Shown piece after piece: positions 45,818 through 56,540 of a DNA stretch of 64,000 nucleotides. The notes beneath the pieces were generated by a model. That model worked only from the letters and a program-made list of their open reading frames with translations. It was not told where the DNA came from and made no database searches. This stretch comes from Owenia fusiformis. Lineage: Eukaryota; Annelida; Polychaeta; Sabellida; Oweniidae. Position 1 is the first letter of the stretch; each line of letters starts with the position of its first letter. Made by a program: the position numbers and the translations under genes. The DNA lies in assembly GCA_903813345.2 (NCBI GenBank), contig CAIIXF020000012.1, positions 30,251,001 to 30,315,000 of the forward strand, given 5' to 3'.

Positions 45818-48426
45818 ATGCAGTGCTCCATAGCATACAGTTTGGCAATTCTTTGCCTCGGCTGTTTAATTGCAGTTGAATCTAAAGGGAAGAAACCCAG
45901 TGGGGGAGGTGGCCAGGGTACTGGACAAGTCATTAAAGATGAATTTGGGAACCTTGAAGAAGCAATGCAACTCCTGATCGAAAAACTGAAAACAGATCTG
46001 AAAGATGATTCTGCAAGTATAAGAGACGAGGTGTCAAATCTGAGGGATGACGTGTCCAATCTAAGAGATGGCGAATCTGATAATATTGCTAGTATTAGAG
46101 AAGAGTTGTCAAATCTAAGACTGGGTGAATCCGATGTTCGTGATAATCTGGTGGAACTGAAGGAATCGATGGTAGACATGAAGAAACAGTTGAGTGAAAT
46201 ATCAATTCATGGCAACACCGAGAAAGATGACACTGACGACACTAAGACTAATGTACCACTGTTTGACTCAGAAGGTGAGATAACAATGTTAACCTTATAA
46301 ACATGTAATGCCCCAGTTACATTTATTCTACAGCATCCGTATGGCGGCCATAGCTTCCCAAAACCGAGAGAAATATGCAGCATAAAATATAGAAATGAGC
46401 AGTACGGTGTTTATATATCGATTTGGTGAAGCTACGGCTGCCGTACGCCCACCGTAGAGCAAATGTGACCGAGGCTTAGGAAAGAAATTCATCGATCAGA
46501 ATTAAAAGTAATTCGACAACCGTTGTATGTTTGATTATTTTGTATTTGCAGTTTGTAACACATCATCCAAAATGTTTCAAGAAATTAAAGATCAGCTGAA
46601 AGGCTTCCAACGTAATGAGTTAACCACTGAACGTCATATCAATGTTTCCACCAATTCTGAAGGTAAGAATATTTAGTGCAACATGCGTTAATCTATCTGC
46701 GGTGGCCGTGGGGTCTAAAACATCTACGGCCAATATAGGATGATCTGCAGCGTTCTATAACAATAAAAGCATCTGCACATGACATATTTTCTCATTGGTA
46801 CATTCCAATATCTAATTTGTTATTATTTTATAGTATTCATATATTTGCAGTTTGTAACAAATCATCAAGGATGTTTGAAGCAATTCAAGAACAACTAAAA
46901 AGTTTTCGACACCCTGAAACCACGAAGAATAAAATTGCAAATGGTATTTTCCCTTAAATTGTCTTCCTTTAATATGAAATCAGTGTAAAACGTATGAAGA
47001 ATACTTCAAAATGATAATTGTGATTTTATTAATAAAATATTACATGAAAGAATTGAATATAAAATTTGAACTGAGAAGGCATAAAAGTCAAGCAAACTTA
47101 ACAGATCTCAAACGTTCATATTTTTAATATTTTGTTATCTTACAGGAAAATGCAACGAGTCTATATCGGGAACAGAAACATTGAAGGAAGATCTTGAAAT
47201 GATGATTCAGGAACAAATGAAGAAACTAGTAGAGACGTGCCAGACAGGAAGAGATGACCAAACACATACAGGTACGGCACATGTAAAGATTTTAAAATAC
47301 CAATACAGAGATTGAAAATGAAGGGAGTGAAATTTCCATTGAACACACTTGAAATAAGATAAAGTCAGAACTGTTGTATTGGACTTTCCTAGGATATAGG
47401 TATGAAGCGAAATATCGTTAGTCATTGAATTTGTTTAATTGTGCTAACTTTGTTATTTATGTGCTTATGCCTTTTTAATTAATCATCAACCAATTAATAC
47501 TTTCATAATTACCAAAAAGGTCCTTGTCATAGTTCAAACAAATCAGCAGATGGTGTAACTTGGTGTAGATCTTATCATCTTATTATGTCACCACCAAAAG
47601 TCTCAAAACTTTTCGTGGACGGTGTTTGGCGGTTGGCTTTTGGCGGTCGGCGTCTGTAACAAACGGTCGGTGGTGATATATGCTTGTTAATGCCTTGTAC
47701 TTGGCATTATTCACTTACTAGAATAGTATACTAAATGCTTTGCTATTTATGTTTCCAGAACTGCCTAACAATGTCACATCTCCTGTAGCAGAAGATTGCA
47801 GTGGGCAATCGGATGGAGTCCATGTAATAACCACCAGGACTGGTAAACGGTTTCTTGCAAGCTGTGAAGATGATTGGCTCATACTTGCACACCGCTTCGA
47901 TGGAAGTATCGAGTTCAACCTTGAATGGGCTTCATACAGACAGGGTTTCGGCAATATTTTAAGAGAACACTTTATAGGAATGGACAATATTGTAGCTGTG
48001 TTACAACAGAAGAGATACAAGGCAAGGTTTGACCTGACAACATGGGAGAATGAGACACGATACGCTGAATATATAACATTTGACATTAATGATGAAAAGG
48101 ACAAATACCGGTTGAATATTGATGGCTATAGTGGCACAGCAGGTGATTCAATGAAACATGCCAATCATGATCAATTCTCAACCAAGGATTCTGATAACGA
48201 TGTTGACAGTAGACATTGCGCTGTGTTTTTTCAAGGGCCTTATTGGTATGGAAGTGGTTGTAACGGCGTCTATGGTTCTGTCTTTGGCAAATACATAAAA
48301 GGTCCAAAATGTGCAAATTCACTTGGTTGTATAGCTTGGTATTATTGGCCTGAGAAACTCCCTGGCGTTGCTGGCAATCAATATTATTCTTTCAAAGAGA
48401 TAAAGCTCAAAATCCGACCAATTTAA
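45818..48426 (+). CDS. Secreted fibrinogen-related protein (FREP-like), right copy
   Basis: Exons 45818-46274, 46552-46662, 46851-46943, 47146-47271 and 47759-48426, all junctions in phase 1, 484 residues. It has the same plan as the left copy: signal peptide, coiled coil, two VCN modules, helical exon and fibrinogen domain. The coiled coil differs by an in-frame change (SDNIASIREELSNLRLG here). The first two thirds of the fibrinogen domain have about three substitutions against the left copy. After FSTKDSDND the two diverge sharply (VDSRHCAVFFQGPYWYGSGC here), then agree again at the last dozen residues. All splice sites and the frame are intact, so both copies look functional. Confidence 0.9.
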
Positions 48427-49149
48427 ATGACGTTTTCAGAAAGACAATTTGACAACGTCCAGTTTCTCATATTGATTAAAATTTTGCAAAACACAAGATC
48501 GGTCGTGTAATTAGATGGTACACGTAATCCCAAAGTCACACCCGACTAAATCTCAAAACGTCCAACCCCGTCCTAAAAGTCATAAAACTGTGTCAAATGT
48601 TAGACATCTAGAAATGTGTTACCAATTATTTATTTTGTATCATCATTTCATTTTGAAGTATTTGGGCAGCAACATTTGCACAACGCTTTAAAGAACGCCG
48701 ATCAAGTTCGTAAAAGACCGTAAACGTTGTTATTAGTTCATACGCAGTAAAAGCCCTTTGGTCAAAAGAATGTAGTGAGAACAATTCTGGTGTGGCCTCA
48801 ACTTTATACTAATTTCCCTACATCGTTTTAGCTTTTGTCTTTCTTGAAAACGGACTTTTGTCATATACTAACACTTGGCCATAAAATTGCAATCAAACCG
48901 TCAGCCGACAGTCAAATTATTTAACTTCGAATTATTCAACTTCCAGTGGCAGACGGCTGACAGTTTAATCTACTATCTTATGGTAAACTCATTTAGATAT
49001 GAATAGTACTTGTCATTATTCCATTCATGTGCATATGCCGCAATCTAAGTGTATGTACATGTGATCTGACGTTTATGTAGTAAATAAAAAAAGAAAATTG
49101 TAGAATCGATGAATGTACAAAGGGAAAATAAAGTAAAAGAACAAGATCT

Positions 49150-49315
49150 ACACTTTATCACTCTCACACCTTTTACATTAGTTATATTTTCAGAAGCATT
49201 CAAACTTTTCGGTGGTCTAAAATTTGAATTTAGAAGTTATTGTAATCAAATGGTTCTTTCGTGGTATGACATCAAATTGTTAGCATGCGGTGTAGCAAAA
49301 GAAAGCATGTCATAA
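49150..49315 (+). other. Conserved short open frame downstream of FREP
   Basis: After an acceptor-like tatattttcag, a frame reads EAFKLFGGLKFEFRSYCNQM then VLSWYDIKLL, ending in a stop at 49315. The same segment in the left copy (about 41700-41885) is also open, with few differences, and continues past the duplication edge. It could be an exon of an unrecognised gene or transcript, or just well conserved because the duplication is young. Confidence 0.3.
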
Positions 49316-49351
49316 ATGTTTATTCATCATCATGTTTGGGTGAATGATACT

Positions 49352-50251
49352 TTCTGTCTTTTTAATTCAGTTTTAAATTCTTGAAAGAGTTAAGATTGAA
49401 TGCTAGTTGTATATTACCTGGGATATTATGTCCCAGCCCACACTCTTGACTTGTCTATTTCTGATTTTTCAATTGGGCTGAGCTACTCCTTGAAACTTTC
49501 AAAATTAGCCTCACAACACGATCTTCATGCTACCTTTGGGGACCCATGCATCTCCAACTCATAGTTATGAAAAATGCGTTTAAATGTGATGTTTTCTTTG
49601 ACATGTCTCGTCACACTGGTGATCCACATGATTATGCTGGTTACCGAAACGGTTCGTTTCGGTACCAAAATGTCGGAACATCGAAGGTACGATTTTTCTT
49701 TTTTCCTTATTTCACGTGTTAAGGCAGAATCTTCACGACGTTTTTTCTCACAAACGCATATTAGTATCATATGTTTTAGAAAATGTACATGTTTGCGAAC
49801 AAATACATCAGAAGACAACAGAATCGTCGATTCCTCACTTAACTGTTTTTCGAAAAACCGTTTCTGTAACTTAAAGTGTGCGCCAAAATTTAAAACTGCG
49901 CAGGCGCAGCGCTCTCGCTAACCTATATAACGATTACAAGGTACAGGCTTCAGAGGTAAGCCAGGAAGGTGTACAACTATCGTCCCGTGTTGATTTCCCG
50001 TATAATCGTAACTAGGCAAGTTTCACCATTGGAATTGAAAATGACTATTAGATATACTTTGTAGATGTTTATATATGAAGGGATAAGTGTATGCATCAAT
50101 CAAATGGCTCATTTTGAACATATAAAAAGTATTTGTGTTTTGTTTCCCAGGGAATTGTATTCCCATGTAGTACACACATAAATAGTGTACATTATGTTGT
50201 ACTTGAATATCCTAGCTTATATAATATTGAAGGGCATGCTGATATTTTATA
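49352..50251. other. Intergenic, nothing recognised
   Basis: A short palindrome, ttaccgaaacggttcgtttc then ggtacc, lies at about 49640-49664. No gene is supported. Confidence 0.5.
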
Positions 50252-50355
50252 CTTGGATTGACAGTCTGAGGAACTTGTGAAATTTCGCTCATAGAAGAAG
50301 TTTGCCAAACAACTCTACAGAACTTGGCGAATATCTTATACTTGGATTAGCAGTC
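50252..50355. repeat. ~90 bp tandem satellite, left of LTR element
   Basis: The unit starts cttggattgacagtctgagg and contains agaagtttgccaaacaactc and gaatatcttata. The array continues to the right of the retrotransposon at 55688-55930, so the element inserted into it. Confidence 0.88.
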
Positions 50356-50517
50356 TGTCATGTAATTGTCTAATTGTATTGTTGGGCTGGCAAGCCACAC
50401 TTATTTTGTATTACGTCATTCTGGACGGTGATCGGGGCTTACGCCATATTGAAATAAACTGGACAAAGTCAGCCAATATATCTCTTAGTGTTATTCGAAA
50501 TAAAACGTAACAGAACA
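50356..50517 (+). repeat. 5' LTR
   Basis: 162 bp, starting tgtcatgtaattgtc and ending aacgtaacagaaca, with the usual TG...CA ends. Short for a Gypsy element. gaaataaac and gaaataaaac near the right half could serve as polyadenylation signals. Confidence 0.97.
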
Positions 50518-50535
50518 TGGTGTCAGATGTGGGAT
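50518..50535 (+). other. Primer binding site, tRNA-Leu type
   Basis: Directly after the 5' LTR, tggtgtcagatgtgggat is nearly complementary to the 3' end of animal tRNA-Leu (expected tggtgtcaggagtgggat). Confidence 0.8.
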
Positions 50536-50885
50536 ACGATCTTACGAGGATATAAAACCACAGAGAATAAGTAGGACATGTAAAAATTGTCTGAAAGTGA
50601 CCAGATTAGAGGTATTTTTGGTGTTGAACTTTGATTGCCGGTGAAATTTTGTGCAAATTTCGAGCATGACATTTTGCGCACGACACGGATTACATCATTG
50701 CTGATATGTGCACACGACACGGATTACGCCATTGCTTCGCGGAGATATGCAAATGACATGGATTGCGTCATTGCTGCTGTACTACAGTAAGAATTTGAGT
50801 CCAACTGATATTTAAACTTGTGAACTGTACTTCTACTCTTGTGTATTAACTATCGTGATTATATTGTCATCTTTGGATTATTATA

Positions 50886-53501
50886 ATGGCCAAGATACAG
50901 CCTCCAAACCCTTTTAACTTTGATAAACCCAATGAGTGGATTGCTTGGAGAGAAAGGTTCCTGAGGTTTAGGCTAGCTACAAAACTTAACAAAGAGGATG
51001 ATATTACACAAGTCAGTCAACTTATATATATTATGGGCCAATCCGCAGAGGACATATACAAACAGTTTACGTTTGAGCCCTTACCAGTTGCTGAAGATGG
51101 CCAAATACTTGATCCGCCAGACAACAGGTACAATTTTGATGCCGTTTTGGGCAAATTTGATAACTATTTTGTGCCAAAGATAAACATTATTCATGAACGA
51201 AGGGTCTTCAACCTTAGACAACTGGGAGAGTCAGAAACAATGGAGGAATATATCCGAGATTTGTATAAACTGAGTCAACATTGTTCATTCGTTGACAGAA
51301 ACGAAATGATTCGCGATAAGATCATCGTTTCCATCAAAGACAGAGACTTGTCAGAGCGAGTCCAGACACTTGCCATGACGTGTGATCTCACCCTAGAGAA
51401 AACTATTGAACTAGTTCGTAGTCATGAACTTATAATATCACAGTCTCAAGCTGAAGGGAGACCTACTGATACAAGTAACGTTGATTTTGTTCGTAAGCGA
51501 CCCCCGCAACAGAGAGCTACACGACAAAACTACAGAAAACAAGACCAGGCACAACACAAAGCAGACAAACACAAGTGTGACAGATGTGGCTACATTCACA
51601 GAAATGATAAATGCCCTGCTAAAGGAAAAACCTGTCATAATTGCAAGAAATTAAATCATTTCTCAAGTGTGTGTAAATCAAATAAGAAATCTGTTGATAA
51701 AAGAGTTGTACATGAATGTTATGATGAATGTGCTGATGCCGATCTTGACACTACTGAGTTTCATGTAGGTGAGCTTGTGCATTTGGTTGATTCTGCCAAG
51801 TCACTGATTGTAGATAGGCACACAGAGCCACCATGGCGTGTGACCTTACCCATTTGTGGTAAATTGATGAGTTTCAAGATCGACACAGGCGCTGATGTAA
51901 ATGTTATGAGTAACAATGCATATGAATGCCTTACACCAAAACCTAGGTTACAAAGGCATGATGGTCCTCCACTGAAGTCAGTAGGTGGGGTAATAGATAC
52001 AAGAGGTTATTTTATAACAAATAGCAATCTTGATGGTACCAAATTCTCAATGAGAATATTTGTATTAAATGGGCCAAAGTGTGATAACTTATTATGTCGC
52101 AGATCTGCTAAAATGTTGAATCTAGTTACTAAAAATGTACATGTTGTAACTCAGACCTCTCAGAGCGAGGCAGGTAAAAATGGTTCTGAATCTGGTAACC
52201 ATAGAAATAAAATTCCAATGCCCCCTAGTAACAATACTTCTGAAATGCCAGGTCATGTAAAAGACCCCATAAATGATAATGAATTGTATGGGGAAGTGGG
52301 TACAATGAAATGTGAGCCTGTCAAAATTGAGTTGAAGCAAGATGCTGAACCATATGCTGTTGTGGTACCTAGGCGCGTTCCATTTCCTATAATGAAACCA
52401 TTACAAGAAAAACTCGAATCAATGGAATCCAATGGCATTATTGCCAAGATAACTGAGCCTACTGAGTGGTGTTCACCCATGGTCCCGGTAGTTTCAAAAT
52501 CAGGAAAAATTCGCGTGACGGTTGACTTTAGAAAACTTAATAAATCCGTTAAGCGCGAGAGATTTGTCTTACCAACCATTGACTGTATATTACAGAAACT
52601 TTCGGGAAGTTCTGTCTTTTCAACCCTCGACGCCACAGGAGGTTTTCATCAAGTGCCACTTAGCGAGGTAAGTCAGCGTTTAACAACGTTTATAACACCC
52701 TTCGGTCGTTATGTATACAAGAAGATGCCACAAGGCATATCGCTTGCTCCAGAAATCTTTCAAAGAGAAATGTCGCGCATTTTGCAAAATTGCCCTGGAG
52801 TAGCAGTATTCATGGATGATATTATCGTTCATGGTAAGAATGTTGAAGATCATGATAAAAATCTCAAACAAGTCTTACAGAAAATCAAACAGTCCGGTCT
52901 AGTTCTCAACAAGGCGAAGTGTCATTACCGGAAGCCTGAGCTCGTGTTTTTAGGGCATAAAATTAGCGCTAATGGAGTCTCGCCAGACCCAGCCAAAGTC
53001 GCCGCGATAGTGGAAATGGAAATTCCTGAAAATGTTGAAGAATTACGACGATTCTTAGGCATGATAAATTGGATAGGTAGGTTTATACCAAACTTATCTA
53101 CAATGCTTCACCCATTGAATGAACTTTTGAGAAAAGACACAATTTGGACATGGGGAAAAGCACAAATGGATGCCTTTGAAACAGTGAAACAGAAGGTAAG
53201 TAGTAAGCCTGTTCTAAAATACTACGACATCAATAAGCCATCGCGTGTTAGTGCTGACAGTAGCTGTTACGGGTTAGGCGGTGTCTTAGAGCAACAGCAT
53301 GGAACAGATTGGTTTCCTGTTCATTACTGTTCTCGTTCATTAACTGATGCCGAACGCCGCTATGCTCAAATTGAAAAGGAACTTTTGGCAGGGGTGTGGT
53401 CAATGGAAAAATTCAGTCAGTATTTGGTCGGACTAGAATCATTTGTATATGTGACTGATCACAAACCTCTGGTGCCAATTATAAATCAAAAAGGATCTTG
53501 A
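50886..53501 (+). CDS. Gag-Pol, part 1: Gag, protease, reverse transcriptase, RNase H
   Basis: One frame of 871 codons from ATG in ataATGgcc. Gag occupies about the first 270 residues, with two zinc knuckles near 230-265 (CDRCGYIHRNDKC and CHNCKKLNHFSSVC). An aspartic protease follows with KIDTGADVNVMS near 333. Reverse transcriptase has VFMDDIIVHG near 641-650, and RNase H has SADSSCYGLGG and YVTDHKPL. Gag and Pol are fused without a frameshift between them. The frame stops at TGA 53499-53501 just after RNase H, because the A run at 53488-53492 is one base longer than the downstream frame requires. No sign of other damage. Confidence 0.95.
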   Translation: MAKIQPPNPFNFDKPNEWIAWRERFLRFRLATKLNKEDDITQVSQLIYIMGQSAEDIYKQFTFEPLPVAEDGQILDPPDNRYNFDAVLGKFDNYFVPKINIIHERRVFNLRQLGESETMEEYIRDLYKLSQHCSFVDRNEMIRDKIIVSIKDRDLSERVQTLAMTCDLTLEKTIELVRSHELIISQSQAEGRPTDTSNVDFVRKRPPQQRATRQNYRKQDQAQHKADKHKCDRCGYIHRNDKCPAKGKTCHNCKKLNHFSSVCKSNKKSVDKRVVHECYDECADADLDTTEFHVGELVHLVDSAKSLIVDRHTEPPWRVTLPICGKLMSFKIDTGADVNVMSNNAYECLTPKPRLQRHDGPPLKSVGGVIDTRGYFITNSNLDGTKFSMRIFVLNGPKCDNLLCRRSAKMLNLVTKNVHVVTQTSQSEAGKNGSESGNHRNKIPMPPSNNTSEMPGHVKDPINDNELYGEVGTMKCEPVKIELKQDAEPYAVVVPRRVPFPIMKPLQEKLESMESNGIIAKITEPTEWCSPMVPVVSKSGKIRVTVDFRKLNKSVKRERFVLPTIDCILQKLSGSSVFSTLDATGGFHQVPLSEVSQRLTTFITPFGRYVYKKMPQGISLAPEIFQREMSRILQNCPGVAVFMDDIIVHGKNVEDHDKNLKQVLQKIKQSGLVLNKAKCHYRKPELVFLGHKISANGVSPDPAKVAAIVEMEIPENVEELRRFLGMINWIGRFIPNLSTMLHPLNELLRKDTIWTWGKAQMDAFETVKQKVSSKPVLKYYDINKPSRVSADSSCYGLGGVLEQQHGTDWFPVHYCSRSLTDAERRYAQIEKELLAGVWSMEKFSQYLVGLESFVYVTDHKPLVPIINQKGS

Positions 53502-55068
53502 TCAAACACCGGTGCGATGCCAGAGAATGCTAATTCGTCTCATGAGGTTTAATTGTATCGCTGAATACAGACCCGGAAAGACATTAGTCATAGCAGACAC
53601 ATTGTCTAGAAAACCGCTTAGTAGCATGGAATCAAACACTGTAGAAAGTGTGACGGAATATGAGAGTTTCATATATGATAACCTACCAGTCGCGAAGTCG
53701 CGTCTTGAGAATATTCGTGACTTGTCGCAGATTGATCCCGAAATCTCAACAGTCATGAATTATGTTCTTCATGGTTGGCCGGAATATTACAAAGACGTGA
53801 AAGAAGTTGCCAAGCGATACTATGATTGTAGAGAATCCTTGAGTGTTGTCAATGACATACTTATGTATGGTAACCGTATCACTATACCGGCTGCATGTCG
53901 CAATAATATTCTTGATCAAATTCACGAGGGTCACTTCGGAATTCACAAATGCCGTGAACGCGCTAATGCGACAGTATGGTGGCCAGGGCTTACATCACAA
54001 ATCAAAGAATTGGTGGCCAAATGTAAGCACTGCCAAATTTTGAAACCTAAACAGAGAAGTGAACCATTAATTCCAACAAAATTACCAGATCGCCCCTGGC
54101 AACAATTAGCAACTGATTTATGTGAATGCTTCAAGAAGCAATATTTAGTCACAGTTGATTACTATTCCCGGTATCTAGAAATTGCTCATGTTAGGGGTAG
54201 TGTCACAACAACTCAAATCATAAACAAACTCAAAAAGATATTTGCCAGGAATGGTATCCCTGAAGTGTTAGTATCAGATAATGGACCACAGTTTAGCTCA
54301 AAACAATTTGCAGATTTCGCAAAAGAGTTTGATTTTAAACATGTAACATCAAGTCCCAGATACAGTCAAAGTAACGGTCTCGCAGAAAGAGCCGTCCAAA
54401 CTGCCAAACGTATTCTCAAATCAGAAGACCCCTTAAGCTCCCTTATGAATTATCGGGCCACTCCAGTCAGTTCTACAGGTAAAACGCCAAGTCAATTACT
54501 CTATGGTAGACAAATCAGAACTAAACTGCCAGTTTCGCCTGAGAATCTAAACCCAAATTGGCCTGATAAACAGGAAGTTCAAAACAATGATGCTAAAGCA
54601 AAATCACTGTATGCCAAACATTTTAACAGATCTCATGGTGCAAGAAAACTTGAGAAACTGTCCCCTGGACAGTCTGTGAGAGTGAAGCTTGATCAGGAAA
54701 AGGCATGGAGTAAACCATATAAGGTTCTCAATCAAGCTCACACTCCTAGGTCATACATTATCAAAAGTGACAGTGGAACTTTGTTCAGGAGAAATCGTAG
54801 ACATTTGATGCCAACAGGCCATGATCCTACTCCTACTCCTGAACGGGGTTCTAACATGCTTAAACCAATGGTGTTTTTGTCAAGCAAACATCCCAAGGAG
54901 GGAGGGATGGATAGTGGTGGTCAAAATACTAATAATGTTCCACTTACTAGTAATACTACACCAGTCTCTCATAGCTCTATTAACACTGAACCAAGTTCTA
55001 GTTCTCCATTAAGGAAATCAAAGAGGATTGTAAATCAGCCAAAATGGCTCAAAGACTATGTAACTTGA
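53502..55068 (+). CDS. Gag-Pol, part 2: integrase (out of frame with part 1)
   Basis: An open frame overlapping the end of part 1 and running to the stop at 55068. The first ATG in it (53512) is not a natural start. It begins with the linker after RNase H. An HHCC zinc-binding region follows (HEGHFGIHKC ... CKHC near residues 137-175 from that ATG). The DDE core has aspartate in QQLATDLCE, SDNGPQFSS and glutamate in SNGLAERAVQ. The C-terminal part ends KWLKDYVT with no chromodomain. All catalytic residues are present, so the frame break is the only visible defect of the element. Confidence 0.93.
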
Positions 55069-55505
55069 AATAATACTTTTCATGCATATAGACTGTCAAG
55101 ACTCAAAAGACAGTAGTGTACATTCAGACATTAAATGACTAAGCTCATAATAATGTACACATAGTTAACAGTTTGTTTAGATAATGATCTTATAAAATGT
55201 TCAAACAACACAGATTGGTGTGGATTATGTTTTATAATGCATGTTTTATTTTAAACATTTATATTGATAAAAAGTAAGCTTTTGTTAGAGATGTGTATAA
55301 GAAATCAGCATACAGTATTTTCTGCTACCGTATTCAACATGATAAGTGCACAGGATGAATACAGGTTTGAGACATGGACTCATAAGCAGTGAATATTGAC
55401 TTTTGATACCCTGCTATATATCTACAGATGAAGACTCTCAAAATTGTAGACACTTTCAAACATTTAAACATAGGCCTATAGACTGATAAAATTACTGTAT
55501 CATTC

Positions 55506-55525
55506 AAAAAGAAAAAAAAGGGAGA
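55506..55525 (+). other. Polypurine tract
   Basis: aaaaagaaaaaaaagggaga immediately before the 3' LTR, where plus-strand DNA synthesis would be primed. Confidence 0.88.
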
Positions 55526-55687
55526 TGTCATGTAATTGTCTAATTGTATTGTTGGGCTGGCAAGCCACACTTATTTTGTATTACGTCATTCTGGACGGTG
55601 ATCGGGGCTTACGCCATATTGAAATAAACTGGACAAAGTCAGCCAATATATCTCTTAGTGTTATTCGAAATAAAACGTAACAGAACA
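55526..55687 (+). repeat. 3' LTR
   Basis: 162 bp. I find no difference from the 5' LTR when reading them side by side. Confidence 0.97.
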
Positions 55688-55930
55688 CAGTCTGAGGAAC
55701 TTGTGAAATTTCGCTCATAGAAGAAGTTTGCCAAACAACTCTACAGAACTTAGCGAATATCTTATACTTGGATTGACGGTCTAAGGAACTTGTGTAAAGT
55801 CGCCCTTGAAGAAGTTTGCCAAACAGCTCTACCGAACTTAGCGAATATCTTATACCTGGATCGACAGTCTGAGGAACTTTGTGTAATTTAGCCCTTGAAG
55901 AACTTTGATGTGTGTAAATCAAGATAGCCT
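55688..55930. repeat. ~90 bp tandem satellite, right of LTR element
   Basis: Continues the array of 50252-50355 with about two and a half more units, each with cagtctgaggaact and gaagtttgccaaac and gaatatcttatac. Units differ by several substitutions (gacggtctaagg, gacagtctgagg). Confidence 0.9.
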
Positions 55931-56194
55931 GAATACTTGGATGAAATAACAACGAGAACAATAACAACAAGAGCAAGTCAAGATAGACATTTTGAAATTT
56001 ATTGTGATACATTTAGGCTGGTTAAGCACAATATATGTATATAAACTTTAAATTAATTGAATTGTGTTGTAATACTGTAAAATACAAGTGTATTTAATTA
56101 TACACCTAGAAATCCACAAAGTAACATAGCCAACCAGACTACCACAAAATCGGCTAACTGTTACAATATTGTATACAGATAGCAAAGAGTGTGC

Positions 56195-56540
56195 TAATAG
56201 TGTTAGCCTTTTGCCGTCAGAAAGTATTTCGACCCACTTTTGAGAAATGGTGTCCGAAATGTAGGTCAAAAGTTCTCCACATTAAACGTAACAGTTATGA
56301 ATTAAGGGTAAAATTTTCTCAGAAATCCGAATCGACAAACCAAATTTCCATCCGACTTCCGGTTCGGAAGTTATGGCGTGTCCGAAAAGTAGGTCAAAAT
56401 AGAAACTTCTCCAAATTTAGTGTATGAGTTATTAATTAGAGGTTGAATTTTGTCAGGAATCCGAATCTGCAAACCAAATTTCGATCCGACTTCCGGTTCG
56501 GACGAAATGACGTTTTGAAATTTGGAGAAAAATCGATCTG
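56195..56540 (+). repeat. Dispersed repeat, copy 1 of 3
   Basis: Contains agccttttgccgtcagaaag, ttgagaaatggtgtccga, ggtcaaaa, then ccgaatctgcaaaccaaatt and ccgacttccggttcgga. Within this copy the second half is repeated (56330-56420 and 56455-56540). Relatives are at 62335-62560 and 63255-63470. Confidence 0.85.

Larger units (their letters stand above)
44025..49351. repeat. Segmental duplication, right copy (broken RING/NHL + FREP)
   Basis: Direct repeat of 36184-41865. Gene order, exon borders and introns are the same. It lacks the 366 bp MITE and has several small indels, two of which break the RING/NHL gene. Confidence 0.93.
50356..55687 (+). mobile_element. Complete Ty3/Gypsy LTR retrotransposon, 5.3 kb
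   Basis: Two 162 bp LTRs that look identical, a tRNA-Leu-type primer site, gag-pol, a polypurine tract and a 5 bp target duplication (cagtc at 50351-50355 and 55688-55692). The order protease, reverse transcriptase, RNase H, integrase is that of Ty3/Gypsy. There is no envelope gene, so it is a retrotransposon and not a retrovirus-like form. One indel disrupts pol (see the coding entries). Identical LTRs imply a very recent insertion. Confidence 0.97.

Noticed and set aside
38010-48426. Minus-strand frames of 128-134 codons opposite FREP exons
   Set aside because: Shadows of the coiled-coil and fibrinogen coding exons on the other strand.
53480-53520. Programmed frameshift in the Gypsy element
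   Set aside because: Programmed shifts in these elements normally fall between gag and pol. Here gag and pol are already fused and the break is after RNase H, at a homopolymer, so an indel is simpler.
50356-55687. Endogenous retrovirus with an envelope gene
   Set aside because: Only 457 bp separate the end of integrase from the 3' LTR and no envelope frame is present.
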